Shown here one piece after another: positions 35,850 to 44,709 of a DNA stretch of 64,000 nucleotides (position 1 is the stretch's first letter; each line of letters begins with the position of its first letter). The DNA is from Anaerolineales bacterium (lineage in GTDB: Bacteria > Chloroflexota > Anaerolineae > Aggregatilineales > J027): assembly GCA_020634155.1 (NCBI GenBank), contig JACKCI010000001.1:1240001-1304000 (forward strand), in the 5' to 3' direction. The translations under genes and the position numbers were made by a program. Below the pieces are notes generated by a model, which saw nothing but the letters and a program-made list of their open reading frames with translations, did not search any database and was not told where the DNA came from.

Positions 35850-37073
35850 CTAGCCTTCGGCCTCGCTCAAGCCTTCCATACCTTCGAGCAGTTGCTCCAT
35901 GTACCAAATTTGCTCTGGAGTTGCGACCTCACCATCAGCAACAAATTCGCTGCCATCTTGATAGTTCAATGGGCCGGTGAAAAGGTTAACGCCTTCTTCT
36001 TCGTCCATCGCACCAGCCGCCAAGTCAGCAATGAACTCATCGAGGGTTGCCGCTTCGTCTTCAGTTAAAGCGTCACCATAGATGAACCCAACGGCTGAGG
36101 TATCGGGATTGTTGATGTCTTCCCAATCGGGGGCATTCCAGTCCCAGCTTGGTTCCCATGTCCCATCCATAACCGCCTCGACAGTCTCTAAATAGGACGG
36201 TCCCCAGTTGAAGTACGGCACACCAAGGCAAGCCGCAGGTGCTTCACCGCAGGCATCTTGGAAGTCATAGGGAATCGCCCAAACCGCTTCATCGGCTGCC
36301 GAGCGTTGCCCTGCTACTACGATTGCTTGGGTAGTATCAATACCAGAGATGACTACATCAGCACCACTGTTATAGAAGTCGTTGACAACTTCGGTGGGGT
36401 CGAGGGTCACACCGGGAATATTGAACCAAAAACCAATCCAGACCACTTCAAAACTGAGGTCAGCGGCGTCCATACCACGATAGTTTTCGTAGCAGTATTT
36501 CGCGCCAAGATAGGCCGAGGAAGCAAGGCGGCGCGTCTCGTGATTGATTAGCGGCCCAAGGTACCCAATCGAACCCGTTTGGGTCTTAAGGGCAGCCGCG
36601 CAACCCGCAATCATCTTGCCATATTCCATCTCACCCATAAAGTTGCCGAGGTTGTCAGGAGCATCCCCTGTCAACACACCGTCACCAGAGACATGGATGA
36701 ACACAACATCGGGATACAGAGGGGCAACAGCCGTTACGTCCGCCTTCATATCGTCTGAATTGGCGATAATCAGTTGAGCGCCTTCTGCTACCATTTCTTC
36801 AACAACGCCTTCCATTGTGAGTTGCGGATTGTCGGCAGCATTAAATTTATCTACCCATACCATCCGTGCGCCTTCCACGTTTTCCTCTACATAGAGGCCC
36901 GCTTCAAAGTGCGCTTCACTCCAGCCATTGTCGTCAAAGGGACCGACCATAATGAGGCCGAAAACAAATTCGTCGTCTTGGGCTTGAACAGGAGCATTGT
37001 TTTTAACGCCAACCCCTGCGACCAAGGCCACAACCAATACTACAGCAAGAACGATAGCAAATCTTTTGTGCAT
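35850..37073 (-). CDS. BMP-family ABC transporter substrate-binding protein
   Basis: 407 residues from the ATG at 37073, preceded by GGGAGAG; an in-frame start at 37175 would add a tail with no signal character. A signal peptide (about 1-30, ending PVQAQ) precedes an FVFGLIMVGPFDDNGWSEAH segment, the BMP (PnrA/Med) opening. The C-terminal half has YFNWGPSYLE and FTGPLNYQDG, seen in BMP proteins with the DG loop before the end. Known members bind purine nucleosides or related compounds. It heads the importer operon and is followed by a hairpin, which fits its need for high expression. Adenine deaminase nearby supports purine salvage. Confidence 0.88.
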   Translation of the reverse strand: MHKRFAIVLAVVLVVALVAGVGVKNNAPVQAQDDEFVFGLIMVGPFDDNGWSEAHFEAGLYVEENVEGARMVWVDKFNAADNPQLTMEGVVEEMVAEGAQLIIANSDDMKADVTAVAPLYPDVVFIHVSGDGVLTGDAPDNLGNFMGEMEYGKMIAGCAAALKTQTGSIGYLGPLINHETRRLASSAYLGAKYCYENYRGMDAADLSFEVVWIGFWFNIPGVTLDPTEVVNDFYNSGADVVISGIDTTQAIVVAGQRSAADEAVWAIPYDFQDACGEAPAACLGVPYFNWGPSYLETVEAVMDGTWEPSWDWNAPDWEDINNPDTSAVGFIYGDALTEDEAATLDEFIADLAAGAMDEEEGVNLFTGPLNYQDGSEFVADGEVATPEQIWYMEQLLEGMEGLSEAEG

Positions 37074-37113
37074 TACTTTTTCTCTCCCTGTGTAATCAAA
37101 CAAAGGTAATTTA

Positions 37114-37142
37114 ACTATAACATTCTTTCGCGTTTCGCTAAA
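37114..37142 (-). promoter_or_regulatory. Candidate promoter for the BMP importer operon
   Basis: On the minus strand TTTAGC (37137-37142) and TATAGT (37114-37119) are 17 bases apart, about 40 bases before the binding-protein ATG. The -10 is good; the -35 is weak. Confidence 0.45.
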
Positions 37143-37168
37143 ACTAATTCCGCCAGTCATTAACACTA

Positions 37169-37196
37169 TTGACAAATGTCACCATTTTTTGAGAAT
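37169..37196 (+). promoter_or_regulatory. Candidate promoter for the ABC exporter gene at 37227
   Basis: A perfect TTGACA (37169-37174) and GAGAAT (37191-37196) are separated by 16 bases, about 30 bases before the ATG. Confidence 0.45.
37170..37181. promoter_or_regulatory. Inverted repeat TGACA-AA-TGTCA overlapping the -35
   Basis: Five-base arms TGACA and TGTCA around two bases cover the -35 of the plus-strand promoter, in the gap between two divergent transport genes. It could be an operator for a dimeric regulator; short arms make chance possible. Confidence 0.3.
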
Positions 37197-37226
37197 AGAA
37201 CAAATGGTCAAATTTAAGGAAACACA

Positions 37227-39131
37227 ATGCTAGTCACCAAAGATGGCGAAAAAGCTAAACTCACATGGCCCCTCATCAAGCGGGTTTTGCACTATGCCCG
37301 CCCCTATCGCTGGCAAATCAGCATCATGCTCTCCATGATTCTGACCTCCACGCTACTGGGGCTACTGCAACCCCTTATCTTCCGTGACTTGATTGATAAC
37401 ACGCTGCCCCAACAAGACCTTGGACGCCTCAACTTATTGGCAATTGGCTTACTGCTCATTCCACTGATTGGGGGTTTGATGCAAGTCTGGCAAAGTCGCC
37501 TTAATGCAGTCGTTGGTGAAGGGGTCATTTATGATCTGCGGGTGAGCCTTTACCGCCATTTGCAGTATATGTCATTGCGCTTTTTCACGAACAACAAAAC
37601 GGGTGAGTTGATGAGCCGCCTCAATAACGATGTCAGCGACGCCCAACGCGCCATCACCAACACCACCGTTGACCTGCTGACCAATATCATCCAATTGGTT
37701 GCCACCTTAGTTGTGATGTTCACGTTGGAATGGCGGTTGACGATTACCGGCGTGCTGGTCTTGCCATTGTTCATCCCATTTACAGACCGTTCCAGCCGCC
37801 AGTTGCGCGACATCGCCCGCACCAAGATGAACGACAACGCCACCCTGAATGTGTTGATGAATGAGACCCTCAACATCAGCGGGGTGCTGCTCGTCAAGCT
37901 CTTTGGACGCCGCCAAGATGAAATCAAGCGCTTCTCTGGTCATGCGGCTGAGGTGCGCGATATGGGCATTAAGCGGGCGGTGGTCAATCGACGCTTTTCG
38001 GTGATGACAGGCTTAATTGGTGCAGTGGGGACGGCTTTAGTCTATTGGATTGGCGGCTATTTTGTGCTAAGAGGGGTCTTCACCATTGGCACAATTGTGG
38101 CTTTTACGGCCTATCTCAATAAGTTCTATGGCACCATGCAAAAACTCTCCAACGCCCCTATCACCTTTGCGACCTCACTGGTTAGCTTCGAGCGCGTCTT
38201 TGAGGTCATCGACCTTCCCCATGAGATTGACGAAGCGCCTCATGCCCAAACTCTACACGACATCCAAGGCCGCATTCAATTTGAGGGTGTCAGCTTCCGC
38301 TATGCCAGCGCCGATGATGTGCAGTTAAGCCCCGTCGTCCGTCATGGACAAATGCACACCGTCCGTGCAGTTTTTTCAGGGGGCGACAAAAACACATCCG
38401 CACCATCTGCTATAAGCCAAGCGCGAGTCGATGCTTTAAGCGAGGTCTCATTCACGATTGAGCCGGGGCAGTTGGTGGCATTAGTCGGGCCAAGTGGTGC
38501 GGGCAAGACCACCCTAACCTACCTTATCCCCCGTCTTTATGACCCGACTAAAGGGCATATCACGATTGATAACATCGACTTGCGAGAGATAACGCTCGAC
38601 TCACTAGCGACCAATATCGGCATGGTGACGCAAGAAACACACTTGTTTCATGACACTATCCGTACTAACCTACTCTATGCGCGGCTGGATGCCACCCAAG
38701 ACGAGATAGAGGCTGCCTGTCGAGCCGCCAATATCCACGACTTCATCATGGGGCTGCCCGATAACTACCAAACGATTGTAGGGGAACGCGGGTATCGTTT
38801 GAGCGGTGGCGAAAAACAACGGCTGGCAATTGCGCGGGTTATCCTCAAAGACCCCCGTATTCTCATACTAGACGAAGCCACCAGCCATCTAGATAGTCAA
38901 TCCGAGGCACTCATTCAAGCAGCCTTACAAACGGTCATGCAGGGGCGAACAAGCCTTGTTATTGCCCACCGCTTGAGTACCATTATTGCGGCTGATCTGA
39001 TTTTGGTGCTAAATCGGGGTACAATTGTTGAGCAGGGAACGCATCACGAATTACTTGCTATCGGGGGCCTCTACGCCCAATTGTACGAAACGCAGTTTAA
39101 ACATACCGAAGCGTCATCGCCCATTAGCTGA
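37227..39131 (+). CDS. ABC exporter half-transporter (homodimer type)
   Basis: 634 residues: six-helix exporter membrane domain (about 20-330) followed by an ATPase. Walker A is GPSGAGKTT, signature LSGGEKQR, Walker B LILDEAT with catalytic Glu, and the switch is IAHRLST, so both sites of a homodimer would be competent. Between the A-loop region (FRYASADD) and the first core strand (ALSEVSF) it has some 40 extra residues including GQMHTV and a polar SGGDKNTSAPS part, absent in typical exporters. Belongs to the MsbA/LmrA-like group; lipid, peptide or drug export cannot be separated. Preceded by a good promoter. Confidence 0.9.
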   Translation: MLVTKDGEKAKLTWPLIKRVLHYARPYRWQISIMLSMILTSTLLGLLQPLIFRDLIDNTLPQQDLGRLNLLAIGLLLIPLIGGLMQVWQSRLNAVVGEGVIYDLRVSLYRHLQYMSLRFFTNNKTGELMSRLNNDVSDAQRAITNTTVDLLTNIIQLVATLVVMFTLEWRLTITGVLVLPLFIPFTDRSSRQLRDIARTKMNDNATLNVLMNETLNISGVLLVKLFGRRQDEIKRFSGHAAEVRDMGIKRAVVNRRFSVMTGLIGAVGTALVYWIGGYFVLRGVFTIGTIVAFTAYLNKFYGTMQKLSNAPITFATSLVSFERVFEVIDLPHEIDEAPHAQTLHDIQGRIQFEGVSFRYASADDVQLSPVVRHGQMHTVRAVFSGGDKNTSAPSAISQARVDALSEVSFTIEPGQLVALVGPSGAGKTTLTYLIPRLYDPTKGHITIDNIDLREITLDSLATNIGMVTQETHLFHDTIRTNLLYARLDATQDEIEAACRAANIHDFIMGLPDNYQTIVGERGYRLSGGEKQRLAIARVILKDPRILILDEATSHLDSQSEALIQAALQTVMQGRTSLVIAHRLSTIIAADLILVLNRGTIVEQGTHHELLAIGGLYAQLYETQFKHTEASSPIS

Positions 39132-39148
39132 CAACAGAATGAACCCAT

Positions 39149-39179
39149 TGAACATCAGCAAAACTTGCAAGTTATACAC
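39149..39179 (+). promoter_or_regulatory. Weak candidate promoter before the second ABC exporter
   Basis: TTGAAC (39149-39154) and TATACA (39174-39179) lie in the 119-base gap before the second exporter. The 19-base spacing is long, so the call is weak. Confidence 0.25.
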
Positions 39180-39250
39180 GATAAGTCTCCATCGTTACTC
39201 TGAAGAACATCACATTCAGCGTAGAGCTAACTTAAAGGACAGGATGCTGT

Positions 39251-41005
39251 ATGCCAGCAGAATTTATTGCGCGTACTTTCGAGAACTCAGACTACCGTTC
39301 ACCCTCCCGATTTATCTGGTCGCATGTCCGACGGCACCGACTAATGGGCCTGCTGATGATTCTAGGGGCTTTCAGTAACGCAGCCCTAGCAGCCATCTTA
39401 CCCGTCTTTGCGGGTATCGCGGTTGATGTGGTTATCGAAGACCGCCCAATGTCTGTTATTGTATGGATTGTTGTTGCGATTGTGGTCAGTCAATTGGTGC
39501 GGAGTGGCCTCCAATTTGCGCGAAACTTCGCTTCAGAGGTCTTTGCCCAACGCATTGAGCGCGATGTGCGGGATGAGCTTTATGTGAGCCTTCTAGGTAA
39601 GAGCATGACCTTTCATGACTTTCAACCCGTCGGTGAGATTATGGCACGGGTAACCAACGATGTGCGCGAGATGAACTTCATGATGAACCCCGGCTTCAAC
39701 CTCATCATCGGCTCAACCATGTTTATCTTGATGCCGCTGGTGGTTGTACCCAGTATTCATCCAGCCTTGCTGCTCTCTTATCTGGGCTTTATGGCTTCCT
39801 ATATTGTGGTGCAATACTTCTATATCCAGTCCCTGCATGGAGTCGCCCAGCAGGTACGAGGAAGTTTCGGGAAGATGAACGCCCAACTAGCAGAAATTCT
39901 TGACGGCATTGAGGTTGTTAAAGGTACAGCCCAAGAACCCCGCGAAACCATTCGTCTCAACGCTGCGATTGATGCTGTGCGCGACTGGTTTGTGAAACGG
40001 GGTGATATTGAAGCGCGGTATCTGGCTGTCTTACTGCTGGGGTTGGTCAATGTAACGGGCTTCTTGCATGCAGCCTACCTCTATGAACAAGGTGCTATCC
40101 GGGCTGGAGATATTGTCTCCTACATGGGGCAACTCGCCCTACTCGGTTTTCCTGTGTTCACCTCAATCTTCACCTTTTCGCAAGTCGCGTCTGGATACGC
40201 CGGAGCCGAGCGGATTTTGAATATCATCAACGCCCGTACCGACCTTGACCAAAACGAAGCAGGTCATCATGCGCCCATGCAGGGTAGCATTAGCTTTGAG
40301 GAGGTCAACTTTGGCTATCTACTAGACAAAGAAGTCTTGCATCAGGTGTCAATGACTATTCAGCCGGGGCAAACCGTCGCTATTGTCGGACAGACAGGTT
40401 CCGGTAAAAGTACCCTCGCTAAACTCACCAACCGCACCTATGATATCAATGCAGGTCGGGTATTGGTTGATGGGGTCAATGTGCGGGATTGGAACCTTGC
40501 CGCCCTTCGCTCTCAAATTAGCATTATTGAGCAAGAAATCTTCCTCTTTAGCCGTACTGTTGCCGATAACATCCGCTTTGGGAGACCCGACGCCACCCAA
40601 GCTGAAATCGAGGAAGCCGCCCAGAAGGCACAGGCACACGAGTTTATCATGAGCTTTCCCGAAGGCTATCAAACGGTCATTGGACAACGCGGGGTTACCC
40701 TTAGCGGGGGGCAGCGCCAACGGCTGGCGATTGCACGGGCTTTTTTGACCGACCCGCGCATCTTGATATTAGATGACAGCACCAGCGCGATTGATAGCGC
40801 CACCGAAGACCATATCCAGAAAGCGATTTGGGCAGCAGCCAAGGGGCGTACTACTATCTTGATTACACATCGGCTCTCCCAAATTCGGTGGGCTGACCAC
40901 ATCATCGTACTCCGCAATGGACGGATTGCCGCCCAAGGGAGTCACGAAAATTTACTTGAAACATCCGACGCCTATCGTCGCATTTTTGCACACCACGAGA
41001 GGTAA
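39251..41005 (+). CDS. ABC exporter, heterodimer subunit with degenerate Walker B
   Basis: 584 residues: exporter membrane domain (about 25-330) and ATPase. Walker A is GQTGSGKST and the signature LSGGQRQR is canonical. The residue after Walker B is D509 (ILDDSTS) instead of the catalytic Glu, and the switch keeps THRLSQ. The next gene, three bases downstream, has the opposite pattern. This is the arrangement of asymmetric exporters such as TM287/288 and BmrCD, where one ATP site is degenerate. It contributes the normal signature to the active site and the poor Walker B to the degenerate one. Substrate unknown. Confidence 0.9.
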   Translation: MPAEFIARTFENSDYRSPSRFIWSHVRRHRLMGLLMILGAFSNAALAAILPVFAGIAVDVVIEDRPMSVIVWIVVAIVVSQLVRSGLQFARNFASEVFAQRIERDVRDELYVSLLGKSMTFHDFQPVGEIMARVTNDVREMNFMMNPGFNLIIGSTMFILMPLVVVPSIHPALLLSYLGFMASYIVVQYFYIQSLHGVAQQVRGSFGKMNAQLAEILDGIEVVKGTAQEPRETIRLNAAIDAVRDWFVKRGDIEARYLAVLLLGLVNVTGFLHAAYLYEQGAIRAGDIVSYMGQLALLGFPVFTSIFTFSQVASGYAGAERILNIINARTDLDQNEAGHHAPMQGSISFEEVNFGYLLDKEVLHQVSMTIQPGQTVAIVGQTGSGKSTLAKLTNRTYDINAGRVLVDGVNVRDWNLAALRSQISIIEQEIFLFSRTVADNIRFGRPDATQAEIEEAAQKAQAHEFIMSFPEGYQTVIGQRGVTLSGGQRQRLAIARAFLTDPRILILDDSTSAIDSATEDHIQKAIWAAAKGRTTILITHRLSQIRWADHIIVLRNGRIAAQGSHENLLETSDAYRRIFAHHER

Positions 41006-41008
41006 ATC

Positions 41009-42823
41009 ATGGGCTTCTTTTCAGGACTCGATAAAGACAAATACGACCGCCAATATACGGATAGCTATCTTCTCAAGCGCCTCTGGAGCTATTTCAGCCA
41101 CCAAAAAGGCCGCGTTGTTATGATTTCATTGTTGGGGGTATTGGTCTCCATTTTGCTGGCATTGCTGCCCATCCTTATCTCTATTGGGGTTGATGCCCTT
41201 GAAAAAGACCGCCACACGGATGTGATTTGGGCCATTACGGGCGCTTTGATGCTGATTACTGTCGCCCAGTACGCAGGCAATTGGTACCGCCGCCGCCTCA
41301 CTAACCGCATTGTAGCTGATATGACGGCGGGGATGCGAAAAGATGCCTTTGGCGCTGCTATAGACCGCGATATGGCTTTTTACGATGAGAATAAAACGGG
41401 TAAAGTCTTAAGCCGTATTACCAGCGACACCGAGGACTTTGGTCAAATCCTGATTGTGACATCGGATATTGTCAGTCAATTGATTCAGGTCATCATCTTA
41501 TTGGTAGTGTTGCTAAGTCAAAATATATTGCTGACCTTTGTGCTGCTGGTTTTTATGCTCCCCATCCTATGGGCAACAGCATGGTTACGGAAAAAAGCTC
41601 GTATCGTCACGCGCCAAGGGTCACGGGCCATGGCCGCAGTCAATGATACCATCCAAGAAACCGTGACGGGCATCAGTGTCGCCAAGAACTTCCGCCAAGA
41701 AGAGATGATTTATGGGGAGTTTGTGACAGTCAACACCCAGTCCTATCGCGTCAACCTCAAGCGTGGGATGGTGCTGGCTCTGGTCTTCCCACTCCTCAAT
41801 GGCTTGGCGGGTCTGGCTGTTGCTGCTGTCGTGTATCTAGGGGCTATCAATGTAAAAGATGGCATCATTGCGGTTGGGGTCTGGTACCTCTATATCCAGT
41901 CAGTGGACCGCTTTTGGTTTCCAGTTATCAACGTCTCGACCTATTGGAGCCAGTTCCAGCAGGCCATTAGTTCTCTTGAGCGGGTCATGGCGCTTATCGA
42001 CGCCGAGAACACCGTCACACAGACTGATGACCGTCCAGTGGAGAATCTACGTGGGACCATTGAGTTCAAAGATGTCTATTTTGAATATAAGCCCAATCAG
42101 CCTATCCTTGATAACTTTAGCTTGAAGATTGCTCCCGGTGAGAGCGTGGCTTTTGTCGGGCACACAGGCGCGGGCAAGAGTTCCATCGTCAAATTGATTA
42201 TGCGCCTTTATGAATTCCAAGGCGGGCAAATCCGCATTGATGACCAAGACGTGCGCTCCTTCAATTTACATAGCTACCGCAGCCAACTCGGTTTTGTCCC
42301 CCAAGCGCCCTTCCTCTTTAGCGGCACTATCGCTGATAATATCCGCTACGGCAAGCCAAATGCCACCGATGCTGAAATCGAGCAAGTGGCCTATACCATC
42401 GGCAATGGGGAATGGCTTGAAACGCTACCCGATGGCCTGCAAAGCCATGTGGGAGAGCGTGGCGCACGTTTGAGCATCGGCCAACGCCAACTGGTAAGCC
42501 TGTTGCGGGTCTTGGTGCAAAAGCCTGCGATCTTTATCTTGGATGAAGCCACCGCCAGCGTCGATAACTTCACCGAGGCACAAATTCAAGAGGCGCTTGA
42601 TTTGATTCTGTCGCAATCGACCTCTATCCTTATCGCTCATCGTCTGAGTACCGTGCGGAGCGCTGACCGTATCATTGTGCTACGTCAAGGCAAAATCATT
42701 GAAGAAGGTAACCATGCAGTGTTGATGGAGAGCGGCGGGCATTATGCCGAACTGTATAACACCTACTTCCGCCATCAATCCCTAAGTTATGTCGAGAACG
42801 CCCGCACACTCTTAACGGATTAA
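41009..42823 (+). CDS. ABC exporter, heterodimer subunit with degenerate signature motif
   Basis: 604 residues: exporter membrane domain (about 30-340) and ATPase. Walker A is GHTGAGKSS and Walker B ILDEAT has catalytic E513, but the signature is LSIGQRQ (from L488) with Ile where the first Gly of LSGGQ belongs. The switch is IAHRLST. Together with the preceding gene it should form one competent and one degenerate ATP site. The start follows the previous stop by three bases with an AGAGGT site, so the subunits are made in step. asnB follows five bases later. Confidence 0.9.
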   Translation: MGFFSGLDKDKYDRQYTDSYLLKRLWSYFSHQKGRVVMISLLGVLVSILLALLPILISIGVDALEKDRHTDVIWAITGALMLITVAQYAGNWYRRRLTNRIVADMTAGMRKDAFGAAIDRDMAFYDENKTGKVLSRITSDTEDFGQILIVTSDIVSQLIQVIILLVVLLSQNILLTFVLLVFMLPILWATAWLRKKARIVTRQGSRAMAAVNDTIQETVTGISVAKNFRQEEMIYGEFVTVNTQSYRVNLKRGMVLALVFPLLNGLAGLAVAAVVYLGAINVKDGIIAVGVWYLYIQSVDRFWFPVINVSTYWSQFQQAISSLERVMALIDAENTVTQTDDRPVENLRGTIEFKDVYFEYKPNQPILDNFSLKIAPGESVAFVGHTGAGKSSIVKLIMRLYEFQGGQIRIDDQDVRSFNLHSYRSQLGFVPQAPFLFSGTIADNIRYGKPNATDAEIEQVAYTIGNGEWLETLPDGLQSHVGERGARLSIGQRQLVSLLRVLVQKPAIFILDEATASVDNFTEAQIQEALDLILSQSTSILIAHRLSTVRSADRIIVLRQGKIIEEGNHAVLMESGGHYAELYNTYFRHQSLSYVENARTLLTD

Positions 42824-42828
42824 ATCCT

Positions 42829-44658
42829 ATGTGTGGCATTGTCGGGCAGGTCAACACAACACACCCTATTGACCGCGCTTGCTTTGAGTGCATGTGCCAC
42901 ACGCTGGCCCATCGTGGCCCTGATGCGGAGGGGGTACGTTTTTTTGCCGATGATCGGGTCGCGCTGGGTCATCGGCGGCTTGCCATCATTGACCTCACGG
43001 ATAGTGGCCTCCAGCCCATGACGACCGCCGACGGTCATCTATGGATTAGTTTCAATGGCGAGATTTATAACTACCGTGACCTACGGCATGAGCTAGAACA
43101 TTTAGGATATGTCTTTCGCTCCAACAGTGATACTGAAGTCATCCTCAACGCCTATACTGCGTGGGGGACGGGTTGCTTGGATCGGCTGCGGGGCATCTTC
43201 GCCTTTGGCATCTGGGATGCTGACAGTCAACAGCTTTGGGTGGCACGCGACCATCTTGGCGTGAAGCCTCTCTATTATTTTCATGATAGCGAACGCTTCA
43301 TCTTTGCCTCTGAACTGAAGGCTATTCTCGCGGATAGCAGCGTTCCCCGTCGCCCCTCAAAAGAGGCCATCTCTGATTATTTGACCTATGGCTATGTCCC
43401 GCATCATCGCAGTATTTTCGAGCAAATCGCCAAGCTCCCGGCGGGTCATCACCTGTTGCTGCAACACGGAAAAATCACGATAACACCCTACTGGGATGTG
43501 GCCTACACGGGGGCCATCACCGATGAGCAAGAAGCCATTACCCTTCTCCAAGCGCATCTGCAAGAGGCTATCTCCATGCAGTTGGTCAGTGATGTCCCTG
43601 TTGGGGTGCTGCTGAGTGGGGGTGTCGATTCCTCGGCCATTACCGCCTATAGCAGTTGGCTCCAGCCCACTCCTCTACATAGCTTCACCATCGGGTTTGC
43701 TGAACAAGCCAACGATGAAAGCCAATATGCGGCTGAGGTGGCGGCTTATTTCAGAACCTTACACCATCACCAACGTCTAGATTTACAGACCGCCCGCGAC
43801 TTGCTACCATTGTATTCCAAGGTCTATGATGAGCCGTTCTACGATAGTTCAGGTCTCCCCACCTATCTTGTTTCTCAGATGGCCCGTCAGACGACCAAGG
43901 TGGTATTAGGTGGAGACGGAGGTGACGAGGTTTTTGCGGGTTACCATCGCTATGGCTATTTCACTGCCGCCGAGCGCATTCCGATACCGCACCCGCTACT
44001 CAAAGCCGCTGCCCGCTTAACATGGCGTCCGTTGCATCAGATACCGCGTTGGCGCTTCTATGCGGAGTTGCTGCATGACCAGCTACGCCCCCCGCTTGAG
44101 GCCTTTGCCCGCCATGTCACCATCATCCCCCCATCCCAAACCGCGGCTTTGTTACAGCATCACATAGACGACCCGTTCTGGCTGCTGCGCCGCTTTTGGC
44201 ATGAGGATTACCCGCGCATCAGTGCTGCCCAATATCTTGATCTGAAAACCTACCTTGTGGATGACATCTTAACCAAGATTGACCGCGCAAGTATGGCACA
44301 TGGGCTAGAGGTACGGGTCCCGCTCCTAGATTATCAACTGGTAGAAGCCGCTTTTAGCATTGATGCACGGCTGCTCTTTGCACACCAGCAACGCAAGAGC
44401 CTCCTACGAAAAGCCCTGCACGGTGTTGTGCCTGATTCTGTCTTGACTACGCGCAAGCAAGGCTTTGCCATCCCGTTAGACGCGTGGTTCGCCGCGGGGC
44501 TACGGACAACCGCAACGGATTTGCTCACTGATGGAGGATTAGCCCAAGCGGGTATTGTCAGCGCTGAACCCCTGCAAGACTTCCTCGCGGTTGCCAGCCA
44601 TGAACAGGTTTGGACACTCTATGCCCTCGAAGCATGGTTTCGCCAGTGGATAGCATAG
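42829..44658 (+). CDS. asnB: Asparagine synthase (glutamine-hydrolysing)
   Basis: 609 residues, usual for AsnB. The N-terminal glutaminase domain begins MCGIVGQVN, with Cys2 as the nucleophile exposed after Met removal, and has HRRLAIID, FNGEIYNY and the HLGVKPLYY-type segments. The synthetase domain has the pyrophosphate loop LLSGGVDSSA and the GGDGGDEVFAGYHRY signature. It makes asparagine from aspartate, glutamine and ATP; close relatives amidate other carboxylates in peptide or glycan pathways. Its position five bases after an exporter pair leaves room for such a specialised role, but general AsnB is the simplest reading. Confidence 0.93.
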   Translation: MCGIVGQVNTTHPIDRACFECMCHTLAHRGPDAEGVRFFADDRVALGHRRLAIIDLTDSGLQPMTTADGHLWISFNGEIYNYRDLRHELEHLGYVFRSNSDTEVILNAYTAWGTGCLDRLRGIFAFGIWDADSQQLWVARDHLGVKPLYYFHDSERFIFASELKAILADSSVPRRPSKEAISDYLTYGYVPHHRSIFEQIAKLPAGHHLLLQHGKITITPYWDVAYTGAITDEQEAITLLQAHLQEAISMQLVSDVPVGVLLSGGVDSSAITAYSSWLQPTPLHSFTIGFAEQANDESQYAAEVAAYFRTLHHHQRLDLQTARDLLPLYSKVYDEPFYDSSGLPTYLVSQMARQTTKVVLGGDGGDEVFAGYHRYGYFTAAERIPIPHPLLKAAARLTWRPLHQIPRWRFYAELLHDQLRPPLEAFARHVTIIPPSQTAALLQHHIDDPFWLLRRFWHEDYPRISAAQYLDLKTYLVDDILTKIDRASMAHGLEVRVPLLDYQLVEAAFSIDARLLFAHQQRKSLLRKALHGVVPDSVLTTRKQGFAIPLDAWFAAGLRTTATDLLTDGGLAQAGIVSAEPLQDFLAVASHEQVWTLYALEAWFRQWIA

Positions 44659-44709
44659 TGTGGTAAACTTATCCGCCGATAACCCTTATCAATCGAGGAG
44701 TATACCCCT

